From positions 620,001-684,000 of the forward strand of contig JAHRHY010000003.1 of the NCBI GenBank assembly GCA_019671135.1: a stretch of 64,000 nucleotides of DNA. The letters run 5' to 3'. This document shows positions 34,797 through 46,676 of this stretch, one piece after another. The notes beneath the pieces were generated by a model, which was given only the letters and a program-made list of their open reading frames with translations, had not been told where the DNA came from and did not search any database. The number at the start of each line of letters is the position of its first letter. The stretch's first letter is position 1. Made by a program: the position numbers and the translations under genes. The DNA is from Linnemannia hyalina (lineage: Eukaryota > Mortierellomycota > Mortierellomycetes > Mortierellales > Mortierellaceae).

Positions 34797-36073
34797 TTCA
34801 TCCGAGTCATCCTCGTCCATAGAATTTTCCTCCACTTTGATGTCGTTAAGCTTCCTGTACAGACGCGCCGGTTTGGGCGGGAGTGGTGGTTTAGATTGAG
34901 GGGGTGAATTGAGTCCAGCGATGGCCATGTGTTGGGGCGGCATAGATTGTGGTCGCGTTGGGTACTCTGCTGTTGGGGTAGTTTGATTGCTTCCGGATCC
35001 ATGGTAGAGGAGATGATTGGGGCTGGTGTTGCCTCCTAAGGACGGCATAGTCCCTTTCTCTGAAAAGCCCAAGAGCGGACTCCTACTGGGTGGAGTTGGC
35101 GAGATTGTTGGCGGAGGAGGCCGCCGTGTAGGTTTTGGTGGGATGGTTGGTAGAGATGTACGGTTGAGTGGCGGGGAGACGGGACTGAGAGTAGAGTTGT
35201 TGGTGGGTCCAGATCGGGAGAAGGAGGAGATTCTAGAGGAGACGGGCGAGGGCGACTGTTGTGACTCTGTGCCGCTCAGATCCGGGCCTGTGGCCTGCAG
35301 TTGCTCTGTCAACATGGTTACTGTCTTTGTCTGTCCTGAGGTGATCCTGTCCGAGTGCCTGGAAAGCGATGTCTTTCGAGGAAGGGCCGAGGGTTCTGTG
35401 ATAGCAGCTATAGCAGCATTGTGTTTAGATAGGATATCCTGCGCATAGGCGACACTAGACCGCGTGATGGTGATGAGTGACACTGTTGTTGTTGAGGTGA
35501 TGGCAACTAGTCCAAAGAAAAATAAGAACAGCAGTATAAGGTCATCAGTTCAAGCGAACCTAGTGGACGAGCGAGTCATGGAGCATAAACTTATTTTGAC
35601 GGGTCGAATGAGTTCTGGGTCGAGTCGAGACACTCTGCAAAGGGGCGAGGAAGGGTGAGGATGATCACGAGGACAGTACCATTGGCAATGAACTTGACTT
35701 TCCGGAGCTCGATCGCAGCTGCGTCGATGATATCCAGGTAATAGAAGTAGGCATCCTAAGCAGCGTGCAATTCATATAAGAGGGCGCTCGTCGCGTCAGT
35801 GTGTTTTCTTTCTTTGTGCTTTTTGGTCCTGAACTGAGCCCGTTCGATTGTTGTTACTGTTTGTTGACAAAAGGGTGCTTGCTGTCAGGTCGTAGTTTTC
35901 CGGACAAAAAGGGTCGGGAGGGATGGGCTGCAGCAAGTACAGCAGCAACAGGTACTTGTTAAATGCTAATATATTTGTTGGTCCTTCCTTGCAAGGCTGT
36001 CTGGTTGTACCTTGAAGTTGCCGGAGGAGAGCGCATCGGCCGACCTCGCCAGCATCGACTGGATCTCTTCCAT
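32654..36073 (-). CDS. Ras guanine-nucleotide exchange factor (CDC25 domain) with MIT-like N-terminus and PxxP motifs
   Basis: Predicted 968-aa activator of Ras-family GTPases. Exons (minus): 36073-36011, 35755-35680, 35632-35591, 35506-34748, 34620-32654; sum is a multiple of three. Exons 1-3 encode an MIT-like helix bundle (FYYLDIIDAAAIELRKVKF, then SRLDPELIRPVKI). The 47-nt second intron is the shortest in the window. Residues about 100-290 are Pro-rich with RPPPPTISP and KPPLPPKPARL, likely SH3 ligands. A near-uninterrupted poly-Asp tract ends at about 312. The CDC25 domain starts near residue 520 (FPAYLVAYQLTLVES) and includes ASGRAQCMHYWVKVA, LSALGTPPVKRLKRTW and PFLGTFIMDI; its end is broken by Ser-rich inserts. 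No REM/LTE motif was seen. The C-terminus is Ser/Gly-rich. Confidence 0.9.
34758..34796 (-). repeat. (GTCATC)n hexanucleotide repeat encoding poly-Asp
   Basis: Thirteen codons of strictly alternating GAC and GAT (minus strand) within the RasGEF, with more acidic codons upstream. The regular alternation shows expansion of a 6-bp unit rather than codon choice. Confidence 0.85.
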
Positions 36074-37188
36074 GGCTGGCTGTATATTTGTTTGGCACTA
36101 CTGGGGTGGATGGCCAGCGGGGCCCAGAGCCAAGAAGAAGGAGGGAATGGGTTGAGGTTGGGTGTTGTAGACTGGTGAATGGTCAGATGACAGACGACAG
36201 CGAGTATGAAGGAGTGTGAAAGAAAAGTTGCGGTGTGAGCGAAGAGGATGTATAGATGTATAGGATGAGATGGGCGAGCAGAGGAGGGTTAGGAATGAAA
36301 GGGAGAGAGAGAAGGAGAGAGAGAGAAAGAGAAAGAGAATGAGAGAGGGAGGGAGAGAGAGAGAGGGCTGATGGTTATGGTCAGTTGGTCGATGTTGATG
36401 GATAAGAAAGAAGGGAAGAGTAAAGGCGGATGAGAGGGGAGAGAAGAAAACAAAAGAAAAAGAGGCTCAGGCACACAACTCACACAGAGAGACAGGCGGA
36501 AACAAGGGAGACAAGGAAGCCTGACTACTGGCTACCGCCAAAAAAGTAAAAGAAAAAAGGAAAAAGGAAAGGGACGGAATAGAAGAACAGACGAGAAGAA
36601 ACAAGGGCGACCGAGACAATGATGAGTGCATGTGTGTATATGTCTGTCTGTTTGAGTCTCTGAGAGGCAACAATGAGGATGACCAGGGTCGAGAAGAGGA
36701 CAACACACTGTGTTTCTTGTTGTTGTGCAGAAAAAAAAAAGAGTAAGGAAAGAAGCTGGACAAAAGACGGAAGGAACTGAAAAAGAGGAAAAAGAACAAA
36801 AAAAGGGTCGCCAGGTTGGATGCCCCCCCCCCCTCCCCAACACTGATGCAGAAAAGATTGTATGTTTGTAAGAGAAAAAAAGACGAGAGCCAAGGGCAAC
36901 AAGGTTTCTTGTTCTCACATCCAATTGGCAAACGAACAAAAGAGTCAAAATTTCATTTGCGAATGAATCTTGTCTTTCTACCCCCAGCAGCCTGGCCCTG
37001 GCTCTCTCTGACTCTCTCTCGCTCTCGCTCTCTCATCTCTTACTCTTGCGGCAATAGACAACACTGGTCAGATGGATCCTGCCCTATATGTTTTGACTCT
37101 TTTTTTTTTTTTTTTTTTTTTTTATTCTTGGCTGATAAATAACAAAGTGAACAAACAATTGGAGGTCCCCAACTCACCATCCATCATC
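36074..37188. other. Divergent promoter region, RasGEF / NAA40
   Basis: 1.1 kb with no gene. A GA-rich tract at about 36300-36370 (CT-rich on the RasGEF strand) is likely the RasGEF leader. Poly-C at 36823-36835 and a 23-base poly-T near 37101 precede NAA40. Confidence 0.55.
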
Positions 37189-38940
37189 ATGCCCAAGGTA
37201 CCGCAAGGATGCTCACCACCCAAGTGTTATCACACTTCCCTCCAGATCAACAGCTCGCACCACGCCGATAAGATCCTGTCCGATAACAACAACAACAAAC
37301 AACAAAACACTCAACAACCACCTGAACAAAAAAAAACTCCTCCTGTGCCCATTCTTTCATGAACGAAACATCCTTCACTCATTGTCCATTCAACACTCTC
37401 ACTTTTCACTTCTAGCCAGGAACTAATGCCAACACTCACCTGGCTAAAGCCAACAAGGTCAGCCACAGCTTGCCTCATTGCTCTTTCTTGACGACTCATC
37501 ATTCACTCTCATTTTACAATGGAAAAAGGCACTCTCGATCACTTGTCACTGACACTTCCTTCCTTACCCCCTCATTTTTCTTTCTCACTTTGAATTGTGC
37601 TCAACCTTTTATTTCGCCTCTCCTTGTGGCTCCGCAATCTGCTCACTTCAAAAAAAAAACACTACAACAAATAGCTCACCTCGATTCAATTGAATGGACT
37701 CTTTGCCTTGCAAAAGGAGCACACTCCGGAAAGGTATTTCTATTGCCCCTTTGGAACGTTTCGATTGTTCCGACTACTAGCCATTCGACGACAACAGTGT
37801 AAGCAAAGCAACCCAGATTCCCCCATACTTCTAACGACCTCTCCACTTTCTCACCCATCTTCCCGTGTGTGGAGTAGATATCCCGAATGCACCCTCTCGA
37901 CAGTCGCGTATCACATTGACGATATGACCCCTGCGCTCCTTACCTTTGCAATTGACCTCGTTGAGTCTAACATGAGCGAGCTGTAAGTCCGAAACCTTTT
38001 CATTTCTGCACAAATGTCAAATGTCACCGTCGTTATAATTCAAATGCATGTGCCTGACTTCAATAATTGCCTATATATCAACACAGGTACATCAAATCCA
38101 AGGATGGCTGGTGCAGAGAGGACAAGGAAGACGAGATGCAGGATGTCACGTCGCGGTATCTGATCGCGTTCCATAACGACAAGCCAGTCGGCATGGTTCA
38201 CTTTCAGTTTGTCGATGAGGAGACAATGACCGATCACGACGCCGAGGTCGCTTACTGGTATCTACTATTTATTTTTTTATTTGAGTATACACCGAGGAGT
38301 GATGATCCAGGACGCGTGCTAAAACACCATATTCGATGTTCTCCTCCGTTCACTATGTATGATTCATTTTATTCATTAGCTTTGAGATCCAGGTTATGCC
38401 TGAATATCAGCGGCGAGGCATCGGCGCGTATCTTATTAGTCTGCTAGAGACCATTGGAAAGGCGACCCAGATGGAGAAGGTTATGCTGACGGTGTTCAAA
38501 GGTACCTTGGAATAGACCCTTTACTGGAGACGACTGTTGTTGAAACTGCTATGAGTTAAAAGACTCGCCGATATACGCGCTGACACTTTTCGCATGCTCC
38601 CTCTCTCCATATCCTTTCTGAAATAGCGAACAAGAACGCGATCAAGTTTTACATTGAGCAAATGCAGTAAGTATCTAAGCAGCATTGACAGATGCATATC
38701 CAGTTCGTGCCTGGTTCCTGTCGTTACTCTATTGAGCTAATCGGCAACAACATCAACAACAACATGCTGATGTAGTGACTGATGTATTGATGAATGATGA
38801 TTCTGATCAGAAACATCTCCTTTATTTTCAGGTACAACTACGACGAGATCTCGCCATGTGTCTGTTTAACCCGAGGAAGAGCTTCCAGGTTTGACTACGA
38901 GATCCTCAGCAAGCCATTGCAACCCATCATCAGGCCTTAG
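37189..38940 (+). CDS. NAA40: N-alpha-acetyltransferase 40 (NatD, histone H4/H2A N-terminal acetyltransferase)
   Basis: GNAT-fold enzyme that acetylates the N-terminal serine of histones H4 and H2A. Well supported exons: one ending 37982, then 38087-38257, 38380-38501, 38627-38666, 38832-38940, phases consistent. Conserved parts: MTPALLTFAIDLVESNMSELY, SKDGWCREDKEDEMQD, YCFEIQVMPEYQRRGIGAYL (the acetyl-CoA pyrophosphate-binding R/Q-x-x-G-x-G/A as RRGIGA), MEKVMLTVFKANKNAIKFY, and FDYEILSKP at the C-terminus. The 5' end is less sure: ATG 37189-37197 (MPK), 37416-37457, then an exon holding RVWSRYPECTLSTVAYH that begins somewhere near 37800. Its upstream donor would be GTCAGC, which is not standard. 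Alternative first exons are possible. Total about 240-250 aa. Confidence 0.85.
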
Positions 38941-40620
38941 AACATTGTCTTATGACACAATACAAACAGACCTAACAAAGAAAAAAAGCTCGGACTATTT
39001 TGATGTTTTGACTCGAAAAGTCAAGCACAACTCGTGGTTTATATGGACGATAAGGCGTGGAGAAAGAAGAAAGAAGGGATGAAGACCAATGAGAAAAAGA
39101 ATACAGGGGTTGTAAGGTCTGAAACCATCTGGTAACCCTGACAAATAAGAGGGGTGAGCCCCAAACAGGAAAGAAAGAAAAAAAATTACCCTGCATACAC
39201 GCGTCGCCCCCCTAACGAGATTAGGGGGTTAAGAAAAGAGGCAATAAGAGGTGCCAGCGTGATGAATGCGACCAGTCGGAGGCAATAAACGAGCGGCAAT
39301 GAGAGTCTATTAAGACAACGACTGGGCTGCTGGTCGTCCCCCTTGTTTGCCTGACTTTTTATTTTTTTGGTTTCTTTGGTTCTCCTTCTATTCTTCGTTC
39401 AATCGAGTCAGTTCTCATTCTTCTAAAGTTGCCTTCTACGTCTTTTTGCACCTTACCATCAATCAAACGAACGTGAGCTGCCCGAAAGACCACGCGTTGG
39501 TCTCCTCATATCCCCCCCCCCCCTTTTTTTTTGTTGTTAATAAAAAAACGCCCGGCTCTCTGTTACCGGTAGTAAGCTAAGAAGGAAAAAGTTGCTAATG
39601 AAACGACGTACACCCGATGTTACAGTATTTTTTTATCTCCTTGCATTACTGGCGGTGGTTGCGCCATTTTGGATGGTCCGAGTCCAGACTTTCACACACC
39701 CATCAACATCAAACAAAATGTGGGCATAGGGCAGTGCCAGTGCCAATTGAAGAAAAAGAAAGTGCTTGTGTTTTCTTCTGTTGTTTATATTTTTTTTATT
39801 TGTGGTATTGGTGTCGGTAAGAGTGGGCAGGGGAACTCACTTGGACTCATTTAGAGCACTGTCGACAAACAAAGAAGCGGACAAAATGGATGTTTGATTG
39901 GCTGTTGGTGATAATGGTCTCTGTGTTCGTGTCTGTGTGGATGTCAAGCGTGAGTAAGCGAGAAAGAGCTCATTTGGAGACATAAGGAAAAGCAAATTGT
40001 TGGACACAAGTTGAGCCATAAGAATGGAAGAAAGGAGAGAGGGAAGGATGGGTGGATGGAAAACGAGAGCATCTTGCTGAACTTGAAGAACAACGAGGGG
40101 GATAGATGGAGAAAAAGAGAAGAAAAAGAGAAGAAAAAGAAGTGGAGCGAAGAGAAGAAGAGACGTACAGAAGCATGGATGATGGAGCGATAATCGACTT
40201 GTTCTATGGCTGGGCATCGATAGAGATCCGCGGGAATATCGCTGCAGGTTGCAACAACAACAAGGGAAAAAAAAAGAGCGACGGTGTCTTGCTTATTTCA
40301 TGGCGGGCCCCTTTGACTTAATGTATACATTATATGGCGCACCTGCCACTCTTTGGCTCGGGTCAAGCTCAGCTGAGGCCCCGTCCTACGTGGCCATGTC
40401 ATTCTTCTTATTCCCTCATATAGCTTTTCCTCAGGTTCGCGACTAGAAGGCGAGTGAAGAGTCAAGAGTGAAGTGAAGATGGGAGTGACTGAATAATAAG
40501 CAACACGCTGGATGAGTTGACCAGTCAGCCAGTAGCGAGTGGCAAGTGTTGCTTGGTTGTGTGGATGTTTCCCTCCCATGTCTCGTGTTGATAGGCGAAC
40601 TCAAATCAACAAAGCAACAA

Positions 40621-40975
40621 CTTGGTTTTTTCCCTCCCTTTTTTCTTTCTTCCCTTTTCCCTTTCTTTGCCTTGTCTCTTTCCTCTTCTTCCTCTTCTTT
40701 ATCCTTTCCCTTTGTCTCCTTTCCTCCTCCTCCTCCCTCCCCCGCTCTGTTTTCTTTCTTTTCTCTCTCTTTCTCTGTCTTTCTCTGTCTCTCTCTCTCT
40801 CTTTCCTTCTCTCCCTCTCTCTTTCTCTCTCTCTTTCTCCTTCTCTTTCTCTCCCTCTCGCGTCCTCCTGCTTCCTACTCCTTTCTCTTCTTTTCACTTC
40901 CCTCCCTTTTCCCTTCACTCTGCACTCACTTTTCTTACTTATTTCTCTGCCTTTCTATTCTATCATTTTCACACT
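40621..40975 (+). promoter_or_regulatory. Polypyrimidine (CT) tract upstream of the BEM1-like gene
   Basis: About 350 nt of almost pure C and T on the coding strand, made of TCTTTCTCTC-like units; strand-biased. Such tracts occur in fungal promoters and 5' leaders. The track of long ORFs through it is an artefact of base composition. Confidence 0.6.
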
Positions 40976-40991
40976 CACACGCCTCCTCCCC

Positions 40992-41018
40992 ATCAACTCA
41001 TCAACTCATCAACTCAAC
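40992..41018. repeat. Short tandem repeat (CATCAACT)x3
   Basis: Three direct copies of CATCAACT within the leader region of the BEM1-like gene. Confidence 0.7.
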
Positions 41019-41136
41019 TGTACAGCCTCACTCTCATTCCCCACTCTACTCCTACCCCGCCATCACCTATTTCATACACATACCCTCATCCCACTTTTAA
41101 ACCCAAAACCAAACAAAGCGTAGAAACACAACGTCC

Positions 41137-43707
41137 ATGTCAAACCTCCGACGCTCTCTTCAAAACAAGGCAAGCAACGGCGGTCTCTCCCCCACACGCT
41201 CCCCCGCCGTCGCCATGGCCCCGCCCCGCAAGGTTATCAAAGCCCTTTACGACTACGACTCCCAGCAGACCCAGGAACTCTCTTTCTCCAAGGGCGACTT
41301 TTTCCACGTCGTCGGCAACGAGGACGACGAGGACTGGTACGAGGCCTGCAACCCCATCACAGGCGCCAGAGGCTTTGTCCCAGTCACTTACTTTCAGTCT
41401 TTGGAAAAGACTGGCACCTCCGGTCCACCTCAGAGGCGTCAAAGGAACAGCAACCAGAGCTTCGAAGACACTGGCAACGATTCTGGCTCCTTTACCGATC
41501 TTTCTCCTCACCATTACCAACAACAACAGCAGCAACAACAACATTATCAGCACAGTCATTCTCTCTCAAACGGTGGTGGCGCCGTTGGTGGCGTCTCCTC
41601 TGCGTCTTCATCGGCAATGTCTCAAAAAGGCGCCTCCTCTCCTACCCTTCCAAAGTGTCAGCCCCTGTACGGCATTGTCTTGTACGATTTTGGCGCCGAG
41701 AGAGCGGATGAGCTTGACTGCAAAGTGGGCGATGCGATCCTGGTCATTGCCCAATCGAACGAGGAATGGTATGTCGCCAAGCCGATTGGACGTCTGGGTG
41801 GTCCTGGGCTCATCCCTGTGAGCTTTGTTGAGATCCGAGATATGGCGACTGGAAAAGCTATCAACGTCCCCGAGATGCTTCGACAGACTGGAACGGCAAT
41901 CCCGCGCGTGGAAGAGTGGAAGAAGCAGACAATGGATTACAAAGCCAACAGTATTCCTCTAGGACGCATTGACGACCAGCAACAACAACATCCACCACAT
42001 CAGCAACCTGCACCAGTTCAACAGCAAGTTCAGCAGCAACAACAGCCTTCTCATGCCTCGGGGCTGGGCATGCATCCGCAACACTTTATTCAGCAACAGC
42101 ACCAACAGAGTACTGGACCAACGATTCAGCAGCTCAAGAACAAAATGTCTAGAGGCGACCTCAAATCTCAACAGAGCACGAGGGACCTGGGAGTAAGGAG
42201 GAGACCCTCTCAAGAGGATATTGGTCGTCGTGTGGTAAGAAGTTTTTTCAATTTGCTTTGTAACCTATTTGCGTGGTCAAAAAAAACTTTCATGCCTTCG
42301 CATGTGTTTATGTTTTGTTTTGTTTTGCCCTGTACCACTGCTCTTTCAGTTTGTCAGGTTGTCTACTTCAACTTCTTTTTTGTTGTTCAAACGCAATAAG
42401 GGCAGAAGGAGGGTGGAATCGGTGACGATTTTGCGTTTGTTCATCCGTGGAGATATGGTCATCACGACTTCTTTGTACTCGTGTTTTCATATGCATCAGC
42501 CATACCCACATTGACTCCGTCCCGCGCTCATTTCTCCTCGGTGCTAATATTCTGGCACACCACCACCACCCAGCCCGCGCTTTTTCTGCATTTGAACCTG
42601 TGGGCTTACGTGATAAAGTGCTCTTATTTTGAAATGTATCACTTACCCAAACCTCCTCTCTATCTGTCCGTCAAATAGGATTCTTCCAACGGAGCAACGG
42701 CTCCACTGGGCTCTGCTCGATCTCACCACAACGACACATACGACGACAACAATGGCCATGCAGACCACCCAAGTCGCATCATCAACGCCTCGGTCGAGTC
42801 GTTCCACCATGAAGACGATCAGTATTGGTTCACTGTTCGCGTCGAATTGGCCTCTGGCGCGAGTCGAAACCTATTCAGACTGTACGAGGACTTTTACGAC
42901 TTCCACATTGCCCTTCTGGAAGAGTTCCCGGTCGAATCTGGACGAGTGGGCGACCAGCCTCGGATCCTGCCCTTCATGCCGATTCCCTTGCAGGTTGTAA
43001 CGGATACTGTCTCGGCTTCTCGAAGGTCCGATCTGGATGGCTATGTCCAGGACCTGTGCAAGTTGCCGTCGAGGATTACGCTGCACCATCTGGTGGAACA
43101 GTTATTTGCAGTCAGGGAAGGAGATACGGAGACACCCGCAGGCGCTGCGAATGGAAACGCACACGGAAATGGACATGGAAACGGCACCTCTGTCTCTGGA
43201 GGACTCAATTCGCCCTCATTGGGACGGTCTGGTCCCAGCAATGGATCTTCACTGCCAAGCAATGTTCGAGAACAGGAGCGACGGACCTCGCCGGCGGCCA
43301 ATGGAGGAGGAACCCGCGCGGTCTTTTCTACCAGGAATCAGGGTCAACGCAGCTATGGCGATGATTCGCCCTCGGGAGGCGTGTCGCCTAGTATGCGTTC
43401 ACAAGCACAGTTCCCTGGTTCCAATAATGCGCTATCTGTAGGAGTTGGAGGGCTGAGTGGATCTGCGTCTTCGGAAGAGATGATCAAGATCAAGATCTCG
43501 TACCACGAAGACATTATGGCGATGAGGATACCGGTGTCGATCTCGTTCCGGTTGCTGCAACAAAAGATCTTTGAGCGTCTGCATTTGGATCATAAGGACC
43601 TTAGCTACCGAGACGACCGTGGCGATTTTGCGACGATCCAGAACGATGGCGATGTCCGAGACGCCATTGACCGCAGTGGCGGCAAGTTGATGATTTATGT
43701 TGACTAA
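41137..43707 (+). CDS. BEM1: BEM1/Scd2-like polarity scaffold (SH3-SH3-PX-PB1)
   Basis: Predicted 708-aa scaffold that in yeasts links Cdc42, its exchange factor Cdc24/Scd1 and PAK kinases at sites of polarised growth. Exons: 41137-42234 and 42679-43707, intron 444 nt, phase 0. Domains in order: SH3-1 at about 33-90 (ALYDYDSQQTQELSFSKGD), SH3-2 at about 173-236 (YGIVLYDFGAERADELDCK), a Gln-rich linker, PX at about 400-505 (DDQYWFTVRVEL, RNLFRLYEDFYDFHIALL), a Gly/Ser-rich linker, and a PB1 domain at the C-terminus (IKIKISY, then the acidic SYRDDRGDF and NDGDVRDAI). This order is diagnostic for the Bem1 family. AATAAA near 43818 is a likely poly(A) signal. Convergent with GWT1, 190 nt apart. 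Confidence 0.94.
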
Positions 43708-43897
43708 CGTTCTACCACACAGTCATCCATAGCCTTTTTATGAGAAAATAACACGCATGCATACATTCACATCTTACCCTATTCATCACCTATTCACACC
43801 TTTTCATAAACCACTTGAATAAAAAAAATATATATCCATGTCATATGATAATATAATGGTATTGTTATGTGTCTATGTGTAAACAAGAGCATCTCCT

Positions 43898-46177
43898 TCA
43901 AAGCTTCAACTTCCATCCCTGCACATTCCAAGTCCAGGCCAAGCCCGTAACAGCCGCAATATAAGCCGTCAAGATCCCCAACGCTTGCAAGTTAGATGAA
44001 TAAAGCGTCTTGACTGTCATATTCACCAACCCAGTCATCACATTCGCAACCAAGAAAACTGCCAGTCCGTTCTTGTTCACAGCTTCCAGGAGAGGTGGGC
44101 AGGACAGTGGAGGGAGTTGAACAGTTGCGGCGACGACGCGTTTTTTGCTGCTACCGGTGGAGGCGGTGGAGAGGTTTGCCTTTGCTTGTGCGCGGGCGAT
44201 GGCGAGAGCGGAGGGCTCGTTGAGGGTGATTGCGATCTCTGCGAGGAGAAAGCAGAGGATGTATCCTGTATTGAAGGTGATGACCCAGAAGAAGTAGGAT
44301 AAGTTTGCCTATTTGAACGAATTGAGGGTGAATGAAAAGGAGAGGGCGAAGGAGAGAATTGACAAGGGGGGATGGCCAGTCAGTCTCTTGCGTTTCATGG
44401 AGAACCAAAAACAAAACAAGGAAAACGAAACGAAAAAAAAAGGAGGGAGGGGGGGAGGGCACGTACCATTTGACGAGAGACGGGGACGTGAAGGATCCCA
44501 TAGCTGGTGATGAATCCCATGCAGAGGAGGAAGAAGAGTGAAAGCAGAACCATGGCCAGCTTGCCCTTCTTGGCCTTCTTCTTGTTACTCTTTCGGCGCG
44601 TGAAGAAGTATGGGTCGTTGGGGAGGACGTACAGTCCGACATCGACGCCCACCAAGAAGATCGCCAAGTAACCTATGTGATTTGATTATAAAGAGGTAGA
44701 GGACCTGTGAGTGTTTTTCCTGCTTGGCGCTGCTTCGTTGCTCGAAGGTGTGGGAGTTTGTGCTTACCAGCGAAACTGAAGATGCCCTCCTTGTTCATGC
44801 TGACGATGTCGACTCTGGGGGCATGCTGGATGTACTCCTCGAGTCCTCCATACGACAAAAAGTATTGGTAAACTAGGTTATAAGAAATGAAGGACGGAAG
44901 TAACCGAAATGTTAATGAGTAAATAACTTAGCGGTGAATTCGATCATACCCTCATTGCTCAAAAGGACGCAGCAGCACCAAGCAAGTCCTTACCAAGTGC
45001 GACGCCAGTTCCAAGGATAGAGAAGCGAACATAGTTGGCGAGGCTTCTGAAGAGGGTGACAAAGATGGGGAGGAACCCGAGGGTGAAGAAAAAGTTCCAG
45101 TGCATGCCGTACTCGGTGACATGCTCCTGATAGTCGACACCCTTTGTCGAGATGTAGCGACCAAGACCCAGGACCAGCAATGGGATCGAAGTGCGCAGGG
45201 CGATCACCATTTGCTTGGCAAAGGGCAGTGTCTCCTTCTTGAGATATCCACGGGCCGATACTACTCCTGACGAGAACACGAACGAGCCCACTCCGAGATC
45301 CATCTGTTGCACGTAATCAAAAGAAGTGGTGTTAGAGCATACATTGTTCGCTCAAATGATCCTGCATTGCGATGATAAACAAGACAACTTGAATCGGTGC
45401 AGGAATTACCAGAGAGGTGCCGTAGACCTCGACCTTGCCGAAGCGACGAGGGAAGATGGGGAAATCGACGGCCAAGATGGCAATGCAGGTCAAGATCATC
45501 ATTCCGGCGCGATAGACACTCAAAAAGATTTTGTGTGGGTTATCATCATGCTTGGTCGCCTTGAGTTTCTTGACAGCCGCAACGGAATCGTGCAACTCCA
45601 GAGTCGCATGGTCGCCCTTTGAATGACCCTTGCGTTGACGGAACCCATCCTGATGGTCCTGTTCGTCCTGTTGCTGTTGCTCCTGAATCAGCGACGAGTC
45701 CTCCACCTTCGACGTCTTATTGTTTTTCTCATCCTCATCGTCCTCTGTAAAGTCATCGTCAGAGTCCTTCCACTTGAACCTTTTCTTCTCCTTCTTCAAA
45801 ATGTCATCCTCGCTCGGCCCGCAGACCGACTTGATCACAGCCGCAAAGACCAACGTCGCAAACGACCAAAGATACGCATAGTCCGCAAAGAGCGTGCAGC
45901 TCAACAGCATGGGCACCACCAGTGTCGAAAAATCCAAGAGATAAGACCCCAAGCTGTTGCGGATACGGGTCTTGGCCTGTTTGGAACCTGCAAGGAGCAT
46001 CTGGTGGGCGGGCGATTGAGGATGGTACTTTTGGATGGAGGCCCAGAAGATGAATGTGGTGAGGGCGGCTGCGGTGACGAGGGTTGCTTCGGACATGGAG
46101 CCACCGGCGTGGCCGGTGACCCAGGCTTCTTTCTCAGCCTTGTAAGCTGCTGCTGCAGCGGCAGATTCTGATCCCAT
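43898..46177 (-). CDS. GWT1: GWT1/PIG-W, GPI inositol acyltransferase
   Basis: Predicted 599-aa multi-pass ER protein that acylates the inositol of GlcN-PI in GPI-anchor synthesis. Exons (minus): 46177-45410, 45303-44994, 44872-44768, 44672-44467, 44308-43898; exact multiple of three. Motifs: [69 protein letters not shown] and [13 protein letters not shown], all in family order. Most helices are clear. A hydrophilic acidic insert of about 90 residues (Asp/Glu- and Gln-rich) lies between helices in the first third, longer than in yeast (490 aa). A Lys-rich loop ([13 protein letters not shown]) is near residue 400. Divergent from RPB3, 499 nt between starts. Confidence 0.93.
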
Positions 46178-46676
46178 GGGTGGTGGGTAGTGGGGGGCTG
46201 GTGCGGGTTAATGGGAAAGAAGAGAGGGAAGTTAAAGTTTGAGAGGACGTTCAGAAGGATAAAAAAAGAACAGCGCTCCACAAAGGAGTAATTGATGTGC
46301 CGTCTGTCCACAGTCACTTCACCACCAAAGGGTGTACCTCACCATTCAAATCCCTTTGAAGCTTCAAGCTTCAAGCGTGTCCGCGTCGCTATTGAGAGGC
46401 ATGCCTGGTGCAGCCACTCTTGTTCACTTGATCATATCTAAGGTACTGTAGAACTATCTTGTTCCACGCCATTGCCCGGTCGGATCAGACATTGTTTAAG
46501 GGCGATGCATCACTGGCGAATATCAATTTTCACGCGCAATTGCGTATACGTTAGATTTATTATCGGTGACGCTTACAAATCTGTGGAAACAGGGCCACCA
46601 AGACAAATTGATCAGCATTTGTTCGTTCGCTGTTTCCACAGCTCTTCTCATCACCAACACAGGACTCAGCAACACT
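46178..46676. promoter_or_regulatory. Bidirectional promoter region, GWT1 / RPB3
   Basis: 499 nt between divergent starts. Contains short direct repeats (AGCTTCAAGCTTCAAG near 46362). No TATA box near either start. Confidence 0.5.

Larger units (their letters stand above)
38941..41136. other. 2.2-kb spacer and upstream region of the BEM1-like gene
   Basis: No gene seen. It ends in a 350-nt polypyrimidine tract (see separate entry), likely the BEM1 promoter/leader. A poly-C/poly-T run lies at 39511-39530. Confidence 0.55.

Noticed and set aside
35591..35680. Stop codon in exon 3 of the RasGEF when the first AG acceptor is used
   Set aside because: The next AG two bases on keeps the frame and gives the conserved SRLDPELIRPVKI segment.
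40539..41821. Plus-strand ORFs up to 399 codons in the CT tract before BEM1
   Set aside because: They read Ser/Leu/Phe/Pro from a polypyrimidine tract and then run out of frame through the BEM1 exon.
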